Source: Trema orientale
Taxonomy: Eukaryota; Streptophyta; Magnoliopsida; Rosales; Cannabaceae
Reading direction: 5' to 3'
Assembly: GCA_002914845.1 (NCBI GenBank)
Contig: JXTC01000017.1
Location: forward strand, 1,382,996-1,446,995
Length of the DNA: 64,000 bases
The notes beneath the pieces were generated by a model, which saw only the letters and a list, made by a program, of their open reading frames with translations, searched no databases and was not told the origin of the DNA. How positions within the stretch are numbered: the first letter of the stretch is position 1; the number at the start of each line of letters is the position of its first letter. Shown here piece by piece: positions 10,814 to 20,498 of the stretch. A program made the translations under genes and the position numbers.

Positions 10814-11917
10814 ATGGCTTCCCCATCGTCGCCACCGGAATCTTCTCCTCCGCCGGGCCCACCGCAGGCCGTTCCGCTAGCGATACCGGCGCCGCCGCTG
10901 CAGTCTTCGCCTTCGGCCCAAGCCCAATCCACGGCGCTGGTGGTCCAAGCCCAAGCTCAGGCCCAGCCTACTCCGCCATCTTCCTCATCGCGCCGCCTCC
11001 CTCCGCCGTGCTGGTCCCACGACGAGACGGTGGCTCTGATCGACTCGTACCGAGACAAGTGGTATTCTCTACGCCGTGGGAACCTCAAAGCCACCCACTG
11101 GCAAGAGGTCGCCGACGCCGTCTCCGCCCGGTGCCCTTCGGCTTCCCCGGCCAAGACCGCCGTACAGTGCCGCCATAAGATGGAGAAGCTCCGGAAACGG
11201 TATCGGACCGAGCTTCAGCGAGCTCGATCCTTGCCGGTCTCGAGGTTTACGTCGTCCTGGGTTCATTTCAAGCGCATGGATTCGATGGAGAAGGGCCCGA
11301 CGGCGAAGCCCGAGAACTCGGATAGCCCCGGTGAAGAGGAGGATCACGAGAACGAGGAGGAAGACGAAGACCCGGATCAGCAACTTTACGAAGAATTGAA
11401 ATATGGGTCGAATATGAAGAGCATGAGTAAGCTGTATAGGAATGGAGTTGGGGGAATTGGTGGTGGCGGTTCGAGTAGTAGTGGGTTTAGGATTAGAATT
11501 CCCACTGGGGTTAGTATAGCCCAGCCTGGGACGAAGCTTTATGCTAAAGTTGATCCCAAGTATGGGATGCATCCGAATTCGATGAATTCAGGGCCGAGTT
11601 TTGGGACTAAGGTTGTGAGGGAGTGCAATGCGGCGAGACCCGGGTTGGGGAAGAGGGAGAGGGAGAGGGAGAGGGAGAAGGAGAAGGACCCGGTGGCCGC
11701 AATGGTGTCGGCGATTAAGGCTCTGGGAGATGGGTTTGTGAGGATGGAGCAGATGAAGATGGAGATGGCGAGGGAGATCGAAACGATGCGAATGGAGATG
11801 GAGATGAAGCGGACCGAGATGATTTTGGACTCGCAGCAGAGGATCGTTGAGGCTTTCGCCAAGGCGGTATCGGAGAAGAAGAAGAAGACCAAGAGAATGC
11901 CCTCGCCTGAGGCTTAG
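10814..11917 (+). CDS. Trihelix transcription factor, SIP1/ASIL-like
   Basis: A single-exon gene of 367 residues. The ATG at 10814 sits in a good plant context (GGCCATGGCT); the frame extends upstream only through a non-ATG start. Residues 1-64 are a Pro/Ser/Gln-rich low-complexity segment. Residues about 65-155 form a trihelix (GT/MYB-like) DNA-binding domain: CWSHDETVALIDSYRDKW, then THWQEVADAV, then AVQCRHKMEKLRKRYR and SSWVHFKRMD, with the spaced tryptophans expected for helices 1-3. An acidic stretch follows (about 168-190). The C-terminus (about 295-350) is a Met/Glu-rich amphipathic coiled coil typical of SIP1-clade members, which dimerise and in Arabidopsis (ASIL1/2, ENAP) act in the nucleus as repressors or chromatin partners. 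A purine hexanucleotide repeat at 11655-11685 encodes alternating Arg-Glu. Clade membership is clear; orthology to one Arabidopsis gene is not claimed. Confidence 0.93.
   Translation: MASPSSPPESSPPPGPPQAVPLAIPAPPLQSSPSAQAQSTALVVQAQAQAQPTPPSSSSRRLPPPCWSHDETVALIDSYRDKWYSLRRGNLKATHWQEVADAVSARCPSASPAKTAVQCRHKMEKLRKRYRTELQRARSLPVSRFTSSWVHFKRMDSMEKGPTAKPENSDSPGEEEDHENEEEDEDPDQQLYEELKYGSNMKSMSKLYRNGVGGIGGGGSSSSGFRIRIPTGVSIAQPGTKLYAKVDPKYGMHPNSMNSGPSFGTKVVRECNAARPGLGKREREREREKEKDPVAAMVSAIKALGDGFVRMEQMKMEMAREIETMRMEMEMKRTEMILDSQQRIVEAFAKAVSEKKKKTKRMPSPEA
11655..11685 (+). repeat. Coding (GAGAGG)n microsatellite in the trihelix gene
   Basis: About five GAGAGG hexamers encode an Arg-Glu run between the Gly/Ser-rich linker and the C-terminal coiled coil. 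It is a likely length-variable site. Confidence 0.85.
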
Positions 11918-13874
11918 ATGGGGTTGCATCTGATTTTGTAGGCTTTCTTATTGACTGATCCCAAATGGGGATTTCAGGTTGGTTTTGGTCAATTGAGAGT
12001 TTCATTAAGGCTTTATTGTTTTGCTGCATTGGATGAATCAACTCTCTAGTCAAAAGCAAGCCAGAGTGGGATTGGCCTAATGAATCTGATGTTCTTAGCC
12101 TTGTAGCACTACTAATCTCTTTGGTAGTTTATTTTCATGCCATTGTTTTTTCTTTTTAGATTTTTTTTAAGAAGCAGTATAATGTTGGACTTGATCGCTT
12201 CAGCTTTGTTTTGGACCGAGTGTAGGTTAATTTGCATAGTCCTCCCACTAGTGGAAATAATTAATATTCTAGTTGTATGTGTATTCTTCTATTCTTGTTA
12301 GAGAAGAGATCTGTTTTGCCAATGCTGTTTATGCTAATACATATGAAGTGATTTACTTTGTTGAAATAGGAATTATAATACCAATTGGGCAGCATTATTG
12401 TGTGTTGTTTTTGTTATGATGCTTTACTACCTTTGAACCTTAAAGTGGACTTTGGAGTATATAAGAATGTTTGAAAGCTAGTTTCTTATACATTTAGGAA
12501 AAAGAATAATGTTCCAATTGCTAAGCTTTTGAAAGATTAAGTGACATGTTCCTTTGGAAGCATGTTCTGTTGCCCTGATTACCTCATGATGGCCGTTTGA
12601 CAAAAAATGTTGCTGTTGCTGAAGTTTGCTTTAGTTAATGTGCTAAAAGCATAAGATCAAATTATGTCCTTGATATACTGAAGTCAGTTACTTTATGGCA
12701 TTTGTTTGAGTTATTTTTAAGAGCTTTATATTTTAATTTCTCTTTCAGTAACTTCTGACTTGACTTGCACTTACTCTTATGTTTATTATTAGTTCTTATT
12801 GTTCGTCTTTAAGAGCCTTTTGACTCAGGTGATTGTAAGTGCAAGTTAAAATTAGCCCTCCGTCGCGTTCTGGTGCCTCTGCTATTCTACTCATAGAGAA
12901 TTAGAGATCTTTATTTCTCATCATTAGAGAATATTGGAAGTAGCATCCAAAATTGAATTTTTTTAATTTTTTAATTTTTATTTAATTAATCAGTGACCCC
13001 CATTGCATTTTCTTTTAAAGCATGGTTTTGATTTTGCTATAATTGTATGTCTGTTCACTTTTAACATTTTATGCTAATGTTCCATCTTCTTTCCTTTCTT
13101 CGTTATGTAATTCAGATTTGATTATTTGATTGATATTGTTTCTTTCTTCAACTCCTGTTATTCTATCTATAAGAAGCGTTGTGTGGTTTTTTGCTTAAAT
13201 TTGCTGCCTACTGCATATGATAGATGATTGACTTAATAATTGTATATATACTGCAACTTTTTATGGTTATGCGGTGTGACTCTAATCCTTGGTTCTCGAT
13301 GAACTGTTCCCTATTGTATAAACATGATATTAAAGGGTTGTGTATATAAATCCATAGATAGCAATTGGGTTTAAGCTTCTTCTGAGCCATTGATTAGAGG
13401 CTACTTCCGGAGACCTATTTATCTTTAATTTTTTCACATATTAAAAGAAAGAATAATTAAAACAATTTAGTGTTGGTCATTATTAGCAAAAGCTATATTG
13501 GTATGGTATTTGTCTAATTCAGACCAAATGAAGTAGAGTGGTTGAGAAAAGCGAAATCAAAGAGCAAAGGAATCCTCCTTACATAACATACATAATAAAT
13601 TTGCATAAGAATTTGAGTCATTATTATTTAAATTCTAGGAACTACAGTTGAAGATTATACGAGTTTTGTACTCTGAAAGTACAGCGATTTATTTAAATTC
13701 TCTTCCGGGGGAAATTTTGCTCTCATATTAAAAAGTGATAAAAGAAAAGGAAAATGCAATGGAGTGTTTTCCCTTTCGAAAGTGGTAGTTGATTTCCGAA
13801 GCTTCTACCGTGCCCTTACAAGTAAAAGAATGTTCGAAAAATGTGACAGTTTCCAAAAATAAAATTAACAAGGG
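11918..13874. other. 3' flank of the trihelix gene and intergenic DNA
   Basis: The first few hundred bases are probably the trihelix 3' UTR. No further coding exon, RNA or transposon end was recognised up to the tRNA. Confidence 0.5.
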
Positions 13875-13880
13875 AAAAAA
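13875..13880 (-). terminator. RNA polymerase III terminator of tRNA-Trp
   Basis: A run of six T on the minus strand, 10 nt past the tRNA 3' end, is the standard Pol III stop signal. Confidence 0.85.
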
Positions 13881-13890
13881 GAACGGGAAT

Positions 13891-13962
13891 TGAACCCGAC
13901 GTGAATCGAACACGCAACCTTCTGATCTGGAGTCAGACGCGCTACCATTGCGCCACGGATCC
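13891..13962 (-). tRNA. tRNA-Trp (anticodon CCA), nuclear type
   Basis: Read on the minus strand this is a complete 72-nt tRNA without intron: acceptor 5' strand GGATCCG, D-arm with GCGCAATGGTAGCGC, anticodon arm TCTGA-CTCCAGA-TCAGA with anticodon CCA at 13930-13928, T-arm GCGTG-TTCGATT-CACGT, acceptor 3' strand CGGGTTC plus discriminator A. All four stems pair. It matches the plant cytosolic tRNA-Trp layout. CCA is not encoded, as expected. An AT-rich TATA-like stretch lies 20-30 nt upstream. Confidence 0.97.
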
Positions 13963-15037
13963 ACCAATAAATGGAGCATTATATTATAAAATTTTCTATA
14001 TTTCACAATGACAATCTCAATCAAAAGTAGTTTACATTTTTCTCTTGGTTGAATTTTCATAAATTTGTATGATTTTCTTTTAATGAAATCTTGCAATCTC
14101 ATACTAAACCAAATTTACGAATATCCAAACCAAATTTATGAATATCCTTTTATCCTGTTTTTCTTTTTCCAATATACCATACTTGTTTTTCTAATATGGT
14201 ATCATTTTCTTTTTTCAAACAAAAAACATGTTACCATTGTCATCTCTCCCTATGTCCGTTGTTATTATAGAAAGAGTAATACTATAGACAACAATATCTT
14301 AAACCAAAAACTTATAATATGAAGAGACATTCATTTCAACCATATTTTTTCTGAAAATGAAATCACACCATTTAAATTTATGTGACAAAAAATAATGCCA
14401 CATCACTGGTATAAATTTTTAGTACAAGATTTTGGTGTCTCAGTATATACCCTCATAGAAACCTCATTATCCATACATAAAACTGAAAAGAACTATCCTA
14501 ATTCTAATATATTTCATTGATAATATCCAAGCACTCGAGAAAAATAACAATAATAATAACTGGTTGTATGATTTGTCAATGAGGGGAGGAAAACTAAGGT
14601 TAAACATTCACAAAATTTCCTAGAGAATGAAAATCAGGAGAGAAATGCAGATTATTCAAGGGAAAAATCACTAAAAAAAATGTTCTAAATTACAATGAAA
14701 ACTGGGGAACAACAGATTCACGGATATTTTTGTGGATAATTTGATACTATACTTCATTCATCTTCGTTACCAAATACTTCTCTACGTAGATAAATCTTGT
14801 CATATCCTGTTAACTTATTCAATGTGCATCAGAAATAAATGAAATATAGTATAAATTTCCTACAAATTAGACTAAGAGATTTCAGTCTGTTGCTCTACTC
14901 CTGAACTATTTCACTATCTATAAGGTTAACAACAAAATATCCACGAATCTACCTACAAGAAAAGAGAAACTGCCCAAGAAAACCATGCATGAAACTTTAC
15001 GTGATCCAAAAACTTTCGGGTTCATTCACTTGAATCT
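13963..15037. other. Intergenic DNA and probable 3' UTR of the cyclophilin-like gene
   Basis: AT-rich and without recognised genes. The part next to 15037 should hold the 3' UTR of the minus-strand gene. Confidence 0.5.
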
Positions 15038-17584
15038 CTACTGTAACTGTGGATTATCATGATCTGTACCGATCATTCGGAAGCGTAATGTAACAGGTTT
15101 TTCTAATACAGACACATTAATGTTACTCCAAACCTCCAGTTTAGTTGGAAGCTGTGAAATCTTCTCCACAATCTCAATGTCTTCTGGAAGTACAGAACCA
15201 AACACAGTGTACGCTTTCTTCCACTCAAGATGGTTGGCTAAGCTGATAAAGAAATCAGGGCCTGAACCAACCCAAGCAACTGATCCTCTACGGATGTCTG
15301 GGCAGAACTCTGCTGGAATTTGCGTAAATATGGTACCATGGGCTTCAAGCGTTCCTTGTACCAGTGCAAAAGGGGGACCAAATGGAGCCTAATAATAAAT
15401 GAAATAGGGAAGTTAAAATATGCTGTGAAACTAGAATGAAGGCAAAAATAGCATATATTAGTGGAAGGTTTGAAGCAAACAAAAGAAAAAGGAGAGCAGA
15501 GTGTGACTGCTCCTCCCCTTGATGATAATAGCTACTACACACAACTCATAAACACGGTCACCTTAAAAGTTTGCATATAATTTCTAAGAATGAAATTATT
15601 GTTTTTCTTGCTCTTTTCATTTTTCCTTGAGAGGTGGACTGCGAAATATTGTTAGAATAAAGGAAGATACAAACTTAATTAGTAATTAACAGTTACACGT
15701 TCAAGAGAAAGATATCATGATTCTTTTGCAAAGAAAATCAGTTTATTTAAGAAAGACCATAAAAGAAGCAGCAAGAGAAAACAAAAAGATTTGAAGGTCA
15801 TTGATAAAGCAATATATAATAGAAAATCTAGTTCCACCTGATGAGGTCAAGGAAACATACATTTTCTACATGATTTCCTTCTGAATCCCAAAAGCTTCCC
15901 CGGCTTTCTGCACGATAAAATTGAAAACCCACAGAATGCTGCAATTGCAATAGCTCAAGAATATAGGCAACAGAACGGGGGGCACAATCAGGAAAAAGCT
16001 GCAGTAAATGAAATAAATTCAAATAAAACAAATGGAAACAGAAAAACAAAACAAAGAGATTACGAAAGCTTATGCAGAACAAGAAGCTGAGCAATTTAGG
16101 GGGGCACAAGGAAAAATGCCAAAGGTAATCCTCCCACAAATTACATGCTTGTAATTGCTGGACAGCTAGACTTATAAACAAGGTAAAGCACCTTTGACCT
16201 TATACCCTCCCATCTAAATTGATGTTCTGGATTGCCATATGTAAAACCCTTCAGCATCCAAATTTATAAAGAGAGCACTAACCTTCAAACGAAGAGTCCC
16301 ATATTCGGTTTCCAAGCCAACAATGCCCTGTGAATGAGGTAACAAATTAATAAAGTAAAAAATAAAACAGAGACAAAACAAAAAATACAAGAAAAATATA
16401 GAAGAAGTAGACTATCTACCCTAGTTTTGACAAGATGGAAAAGTTGACTATCTATCTAACTTCATCATAGCCTCTACAGTATCTGAACCGAAGTTTTAAC
16501 ATAAGAAGTCCGTCAATTAACAGTTTCGAATTCACAGAAAGCTTTAGAATTGAGATGATTTAAACTTCCCCCATAAGGTTTCTCATTGGTTATAAAGACA
16601 ATTAGACAAGATTTTAAATTGCTATCACCCATTGTTGTGTTTTTCGGTAGTTAGTACTTGGCAGATAGCATACCTGTTCTTCTGCAAAGAAGAATCCAGA
16701 AGTCCACATAACATGGTCACCGGAATCTCGCCGATCAAGCTCCAAGGAATTCTTTTGCTTTTTCAACCAACACTGCATTAAAACAGAGGAATAACAAAAC
16801 TTCTACCTAACGAACTTTAACCAAAATATCATAAAAGGTAACATTTGCATTCTTAATTTTTGTGACAGCATCTAGTTTCTTTGACGGATCCATTGCTGAT
16901 GATAAAGTTCCCAAAGTTTGACTCTCTGATATATAGGAACACAATTAGTCCATTTTAATTAGCTGAGGCATCTAAAATTGCCAGGCTATACGAATTCTAA
17001 CAGCTTTATACCACAAAACATTAATTCATCAATCAAGTGTACAACGAAATACCATAACTATAGTCGATAAATCAAATCCCAAACTAGTATCTCATGAAAA
17101 TTACACAACCTAACTCAGACTGAAAGAGAGAATGACAGAGTCGACCAAAAACGACATTGAAATTAGAGAAACGACGACAAATCAATACCTCACCGAATCG
17201 AGCTCCACAAGCTTCTTGGTTCCCACAGAAGACCCACGAATCACACAAGCAAGGCCCGTCTTTCCGGCACATAGCCTTACAGGCCGTACAGCACTCCTCC
17301 GATGAATTGAGCTTAAACTGAGAACCCCATTTGACGGCATCGCCCCAAAGCTCCCAATGCTCGATCCCTCTACAGCAAAATTCTTCTCTCTCTTCTTCTT
17401 CTTCTCCTCCTTCTGGGTCAACGGGTTGACCCGAATCCAAGACCGAGATTGTTGGGTCGGTTCGGCTGGGAACGAAGACCACAGATATGGAATAGTAGAC
17501 CATGCAACAGGAGATTACGCCCATCAAGAAAAGGATCAGAATCGAGAAACGGCCGACTGCTGAGTCGTTTTTCCGGCGACCCAT
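15038..17584 (-). CDS. Membrane-anchored PAN/apple-like plus cyclophilin-like protein
   Basis: Five exons, all phase 0 with GT-AG ends: 17584-17189, 16772-16674, 16327-16283, 15998-15861 and 15388-15038, giving 342 residues. Residues about 11-38 are one hydrophobic helix after a basic MGRRKN start, so a type II signal anchor is likely. An acidic linker (58-68) follows. Residues 69 to about 145 form a Cys-rich PAN/apple-like module (CCTACKAMC, WVFCGNQEACG, GECWLKK, the last spanning exons 1-2). Residues 166 to about 330 match a cyclophilin fold: IVGLETEYGTLRLKLFP, GFQFYR, GPDFFISLAN and TVFGSV. The arginine of FYR (209) fits the cyclophilin catalytic Arg. The usual Gln of the SQFF motif is Asp (GPDFF, 271) and the usual His is not present, so isomerase activity is doubtful. 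Lumenal or secretory location is inferred. Confidence 0.88.
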
Positions 17585-17817
17585 TTGAGCTCGAGGACTG
17601 AATCGGAAAACCCAGGAAAGGTTTGGGTCAATTCCGAAGAATATTCATGTCGTCGACACTGCAAATACGATGGAACTGGAATCATGGAGGAGCCTTCGCT
17701 CCATGGTAAGCCTTTGAGGAGACAGATGACAGCGCGGAATAATGACACGTTTTGAACTCTTTCGAAAAAAACAAAAGACAATAACCAAAAAACAAAAACA
17801 ATTACTCTAAAAGAAAA
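17585..17817 (-). promoter_or_regulatory. 5' flank of the cyclophilin-like gene
   Basis: A short 5' UTR and promoter region between the start codon and the first MITE. No TATA box or other element could be assigned with confidence. Confidence 0.35.
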
Positions 17818-17826
17818 TTTGTTTTA

Positions 17827-17998
17827 GGGGATGGCTACGGTAGGGGCGTCCCTACGTAGGGTGATGCCTTAATTATCGTTAGATGGAAATTTGTAGGAAA
17901 TAACGAGAATCTGTGGAGAATCTATTTATATACAGATTCCCATCCAACGGTGAATAGACAGAGTCCTACGTAGGGGCGCTCCTACTGTAGACGCGCCC
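17827..17998. mobile_element. MULE-type MITE copy A, 172 bp, 9-bp target duplication
   Basis: Perfect 9-bp direct repeats TTTGTTTTA at 17818-17826 and 17999-18007. The ends are GGGGATGGCTACGGTAGG and (reverse complement of the right) GGGCGCGTCTACAGTAGG; inverted similarity extends about 70 bp inward, including CCCTACGTAGG. No coding capacity. The 9-bp duplication and long terminal inverted repeats indicate Mutator-like mobilisation. Confidence 0.9.
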
Positions 17999-18007
17999 TT
18001 TGTTTTA

Positions 18008-18351
18008 TGGTTAAAATAATTTTGTTTTCTTGTTGTTGTGTGCAAATATTATTGGTCATAAAAAAGTGCATGTAAAGGCGGTGAGCGCACACAGATGGTT
18101 TAAGCTTGAAAAATTATACTCGCAACCAGTGAACTCATGTTCACTTTGATCACAAATTGGTCACCAACTTTGTGAGAACACTTCAGCCAGGTGACGTTTT
18201 GTTAACTCATTTACGTCAGCCAGATGAGAACTTGCGAGCTCATTTTTGTTTGCTCACGAATGAAGACAATTAGCAAGAAAAATGCTGATACTCCGAAGAA
18301 ACGCATGCGACCACAGTAGATCATTCAGATATGGCTGATATCAAAATAACT
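18008..18351. other. Spacer between inverted MITE copies A and B
   Basis: 344 bp with short internal inverted motifs around GTGAACTCATGTTCAC. No gene is seen. Confidence 0.4.
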
Positions 18352-18360
18352 ATAGTTTGA

Positions 18361-18532
18361 GAGTGCGTCTACAGTAGGGGCGCCCCTACGTAGGGCCCTA
18401 TCTATTCACCGTTGGATGGGAATCTGTATATAAATAGATTCTCCACAGATTCCCGTTATTTCCCACAGATTCCTATCCAACGATAATTAAAGCATGACCC
18501 TACGTAAGGACGCTCCTACCGTAGCCATCCCC
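18361..18532. mobile_element. MULE-type MITE copy B, 172 bp, inverted relative to copy A
   Basis: Perfect 9-bp direct repeats ATAGTTTGA at 18352-18360 and 18533-18541. The ends are GAGTGCGTCTACAGTAGG and (reverse complement of the right) GGGGATGGCTACGGTAGG, so the element is the same family and the same length as copy A but in the opposite orientation. Confidence 0.9.
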
Positions 18533-19784
18533 ATAGTTTGAATTAAGATAATTAATTTAAATTTAGATAATTATTTCAAATTTAGATAATTAAGTTATAT
18601 TTGTATTTATATTATTATTTTTAGAATAATCATGTCATCTGACGCAGTGTATATAACTGTAGATGATTAGGATTCTTCTTTTATAAATAAGAATCTTCGT
18701 TCATTCACGTTTTTCGATAAGTCGATGAACGCTCTCTCTTTAAACACTCCTTATAATAAACGACAATGAATATATGTCATTTTCTTAGAATTGAACCACT
18801 ATAAAAATATATTTTTTCCTTTTATTTTTTCAGTAACCACTACACGCACTTTAACCGGACTCTCTTGCTACAAACCTCCTCCGTCAACACTTATTAGCAC
18901 TAGTCTCTTTTTAGGCGCTTAGATAAATAGACCAATTAATTCATTAGAACATAATCAAAATAATTAGTAAATAAATATACATATACAAGACATAAGTATG
19001 GTCAAATTACAAGTTCCCTTAACATCGTCGGGTAGCCTACTAGTAAGGAAGGAGTGGTCAGTGAATTCCTGCTAGCCTAATACCTGATTTAGAGTGCCTC
19101 ATGCGATCAATATTAGTAGCAATATTTGGTGGGACTATCATGATGCGCTCCATCCCTCTTATGGAAAAACAATTGCCTAAAGGGCTTTCAATAAATATTC
19201 CCAAAATGTGATAATCCGAAGTTAAAGAAATATAGATGGTAATATTGGTGAACATTTTAAAAAATATATATGGAAATTCATTTAAAACATAGAAGCATTA
19301 AAAAGAAAGTTTAGTGTAGTTTAAAACCATAAAATGTAATTATATTAGTGAAAATACATGAATCTATCACTAACATAGACTGGGAGATGGGATTAGATGA
19401 AAGAAACATATACAATTAGTAAACTTAACGTTTACTCAGTCATGTATATAATGCAATATACGTGAGGTTCTAAAATGTGTTTATAGTGAAACTATAAAAA
19501 AAATGTACATTTAATATATACATTGTATTATCTATAAAATGTGTAAAACGTCGTTAAATTATTCTAATTTTAAAATCTCAAAGAAAAAAAGAAAAGAAAA
19601 TTTGTTAACGTGTATTTATTTCTCCATGTTCTAAATTCTCCTGAAATTTTGAGAAAAGTAGAACTAGAAATCCAAGATACCAATATTTTACCGAAATTTT
19701 CCCAAAAATTTTCGATAATGTTTTTACCATTAAAAGATGTTTCAGTACCTTCACTTTTCAGGACTTTTCAGTAAAGTATGGCAA

Positions 19785-19894
19785 AATTGGTGCTCACATA
19801 TACATGGCACCACTCAGCCATGAACTGTATGAACCGTTCAATTGGTGCTCACATATACATGGCACCACTCAGCCATGAACTGTACGAACCGTTC
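19785..19894. repeat. Near-perfect 55-bp tandem duplication
   Basis: Two abutting 55-bp units (starts 19785 and 19840) begin AATTGGTGCTCACATATACA and differ at one base (CTGTATGAACC versus CTGTACGAACC). The near-identity implies a recent event. Confidence 0.95.
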
Positions 19895-20394
19895 AAGGAC
19901 AAGTATTGCTCAATCCCACCTCGTGGTGAACACTATTAATTGGATAAGCTGTCACTAGCCCTGTATTTCCTCTACGCTGTTTCAGAGTATAATCATGAAC
20001 CCCATCAAAGAGTTTGAGATTTCTCTTTAGAAGACTTGTAAATTGGTGCACGAACCAAATATAACAGTTACACTAACCAATACTAAGCTTTTTTCTTTTC
20101 TTTTCTTTTCTTTTCTTGTTTTTCACCTTTTTCAGAAAGTTATAAGTTTGATATTATAGTAATCAACTAGTCATCGGATACTCTGATTTTCAAAAACAAT
20201 ACGACCCTTCTTTATTTTCTTTGACAGGACTGTGTAACTTTCAGGTGACCATAAACGAAACATTTCACGTGATCATGCATGGTTCTTGGCTCTGTCATCA
20301 ACATCTATTTCTGTCATATAATAACTCAAGACTGGTTACTAAATTAGCTGTCCATCCGTGAACTTTTTTTAAAAAATAAAAATAAAAATAGAAT

Positions 20395-20498
20395 TAGAAA
20401 ATGTAACTATAAACTGTTCAGCTTACTGATTAGGACAACCACTGAAAGTAATAATAAGAAAATGTAACTATAAACTGTTCAGCTTAGTGATTAGGACA
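20395..20498. repeat. Direct repeat, ~43 bp, period 61 bp
   Basis: The segments starting at 20395 and 20456 share AGAAAATGTAACTATAAACT, then GTTCAGCTTA and TGATTAGGACAA, with one internal mismatch. Confidence 0.9.

Noticed and set aside
11069..12059. Several long antisense frames opposite the trihelix gene
   Set aside because: They are shadows of the GC-rich coding sequence, full of low-complexity Leu/Ser/Pro and without known domains.
13728..14102. 124-residue minus-strand frame
   Set aside because: It reads through the tRNA-Trp gene (the WRNGSASDSRSEG text is translated tRNA) and is not a protein gene.
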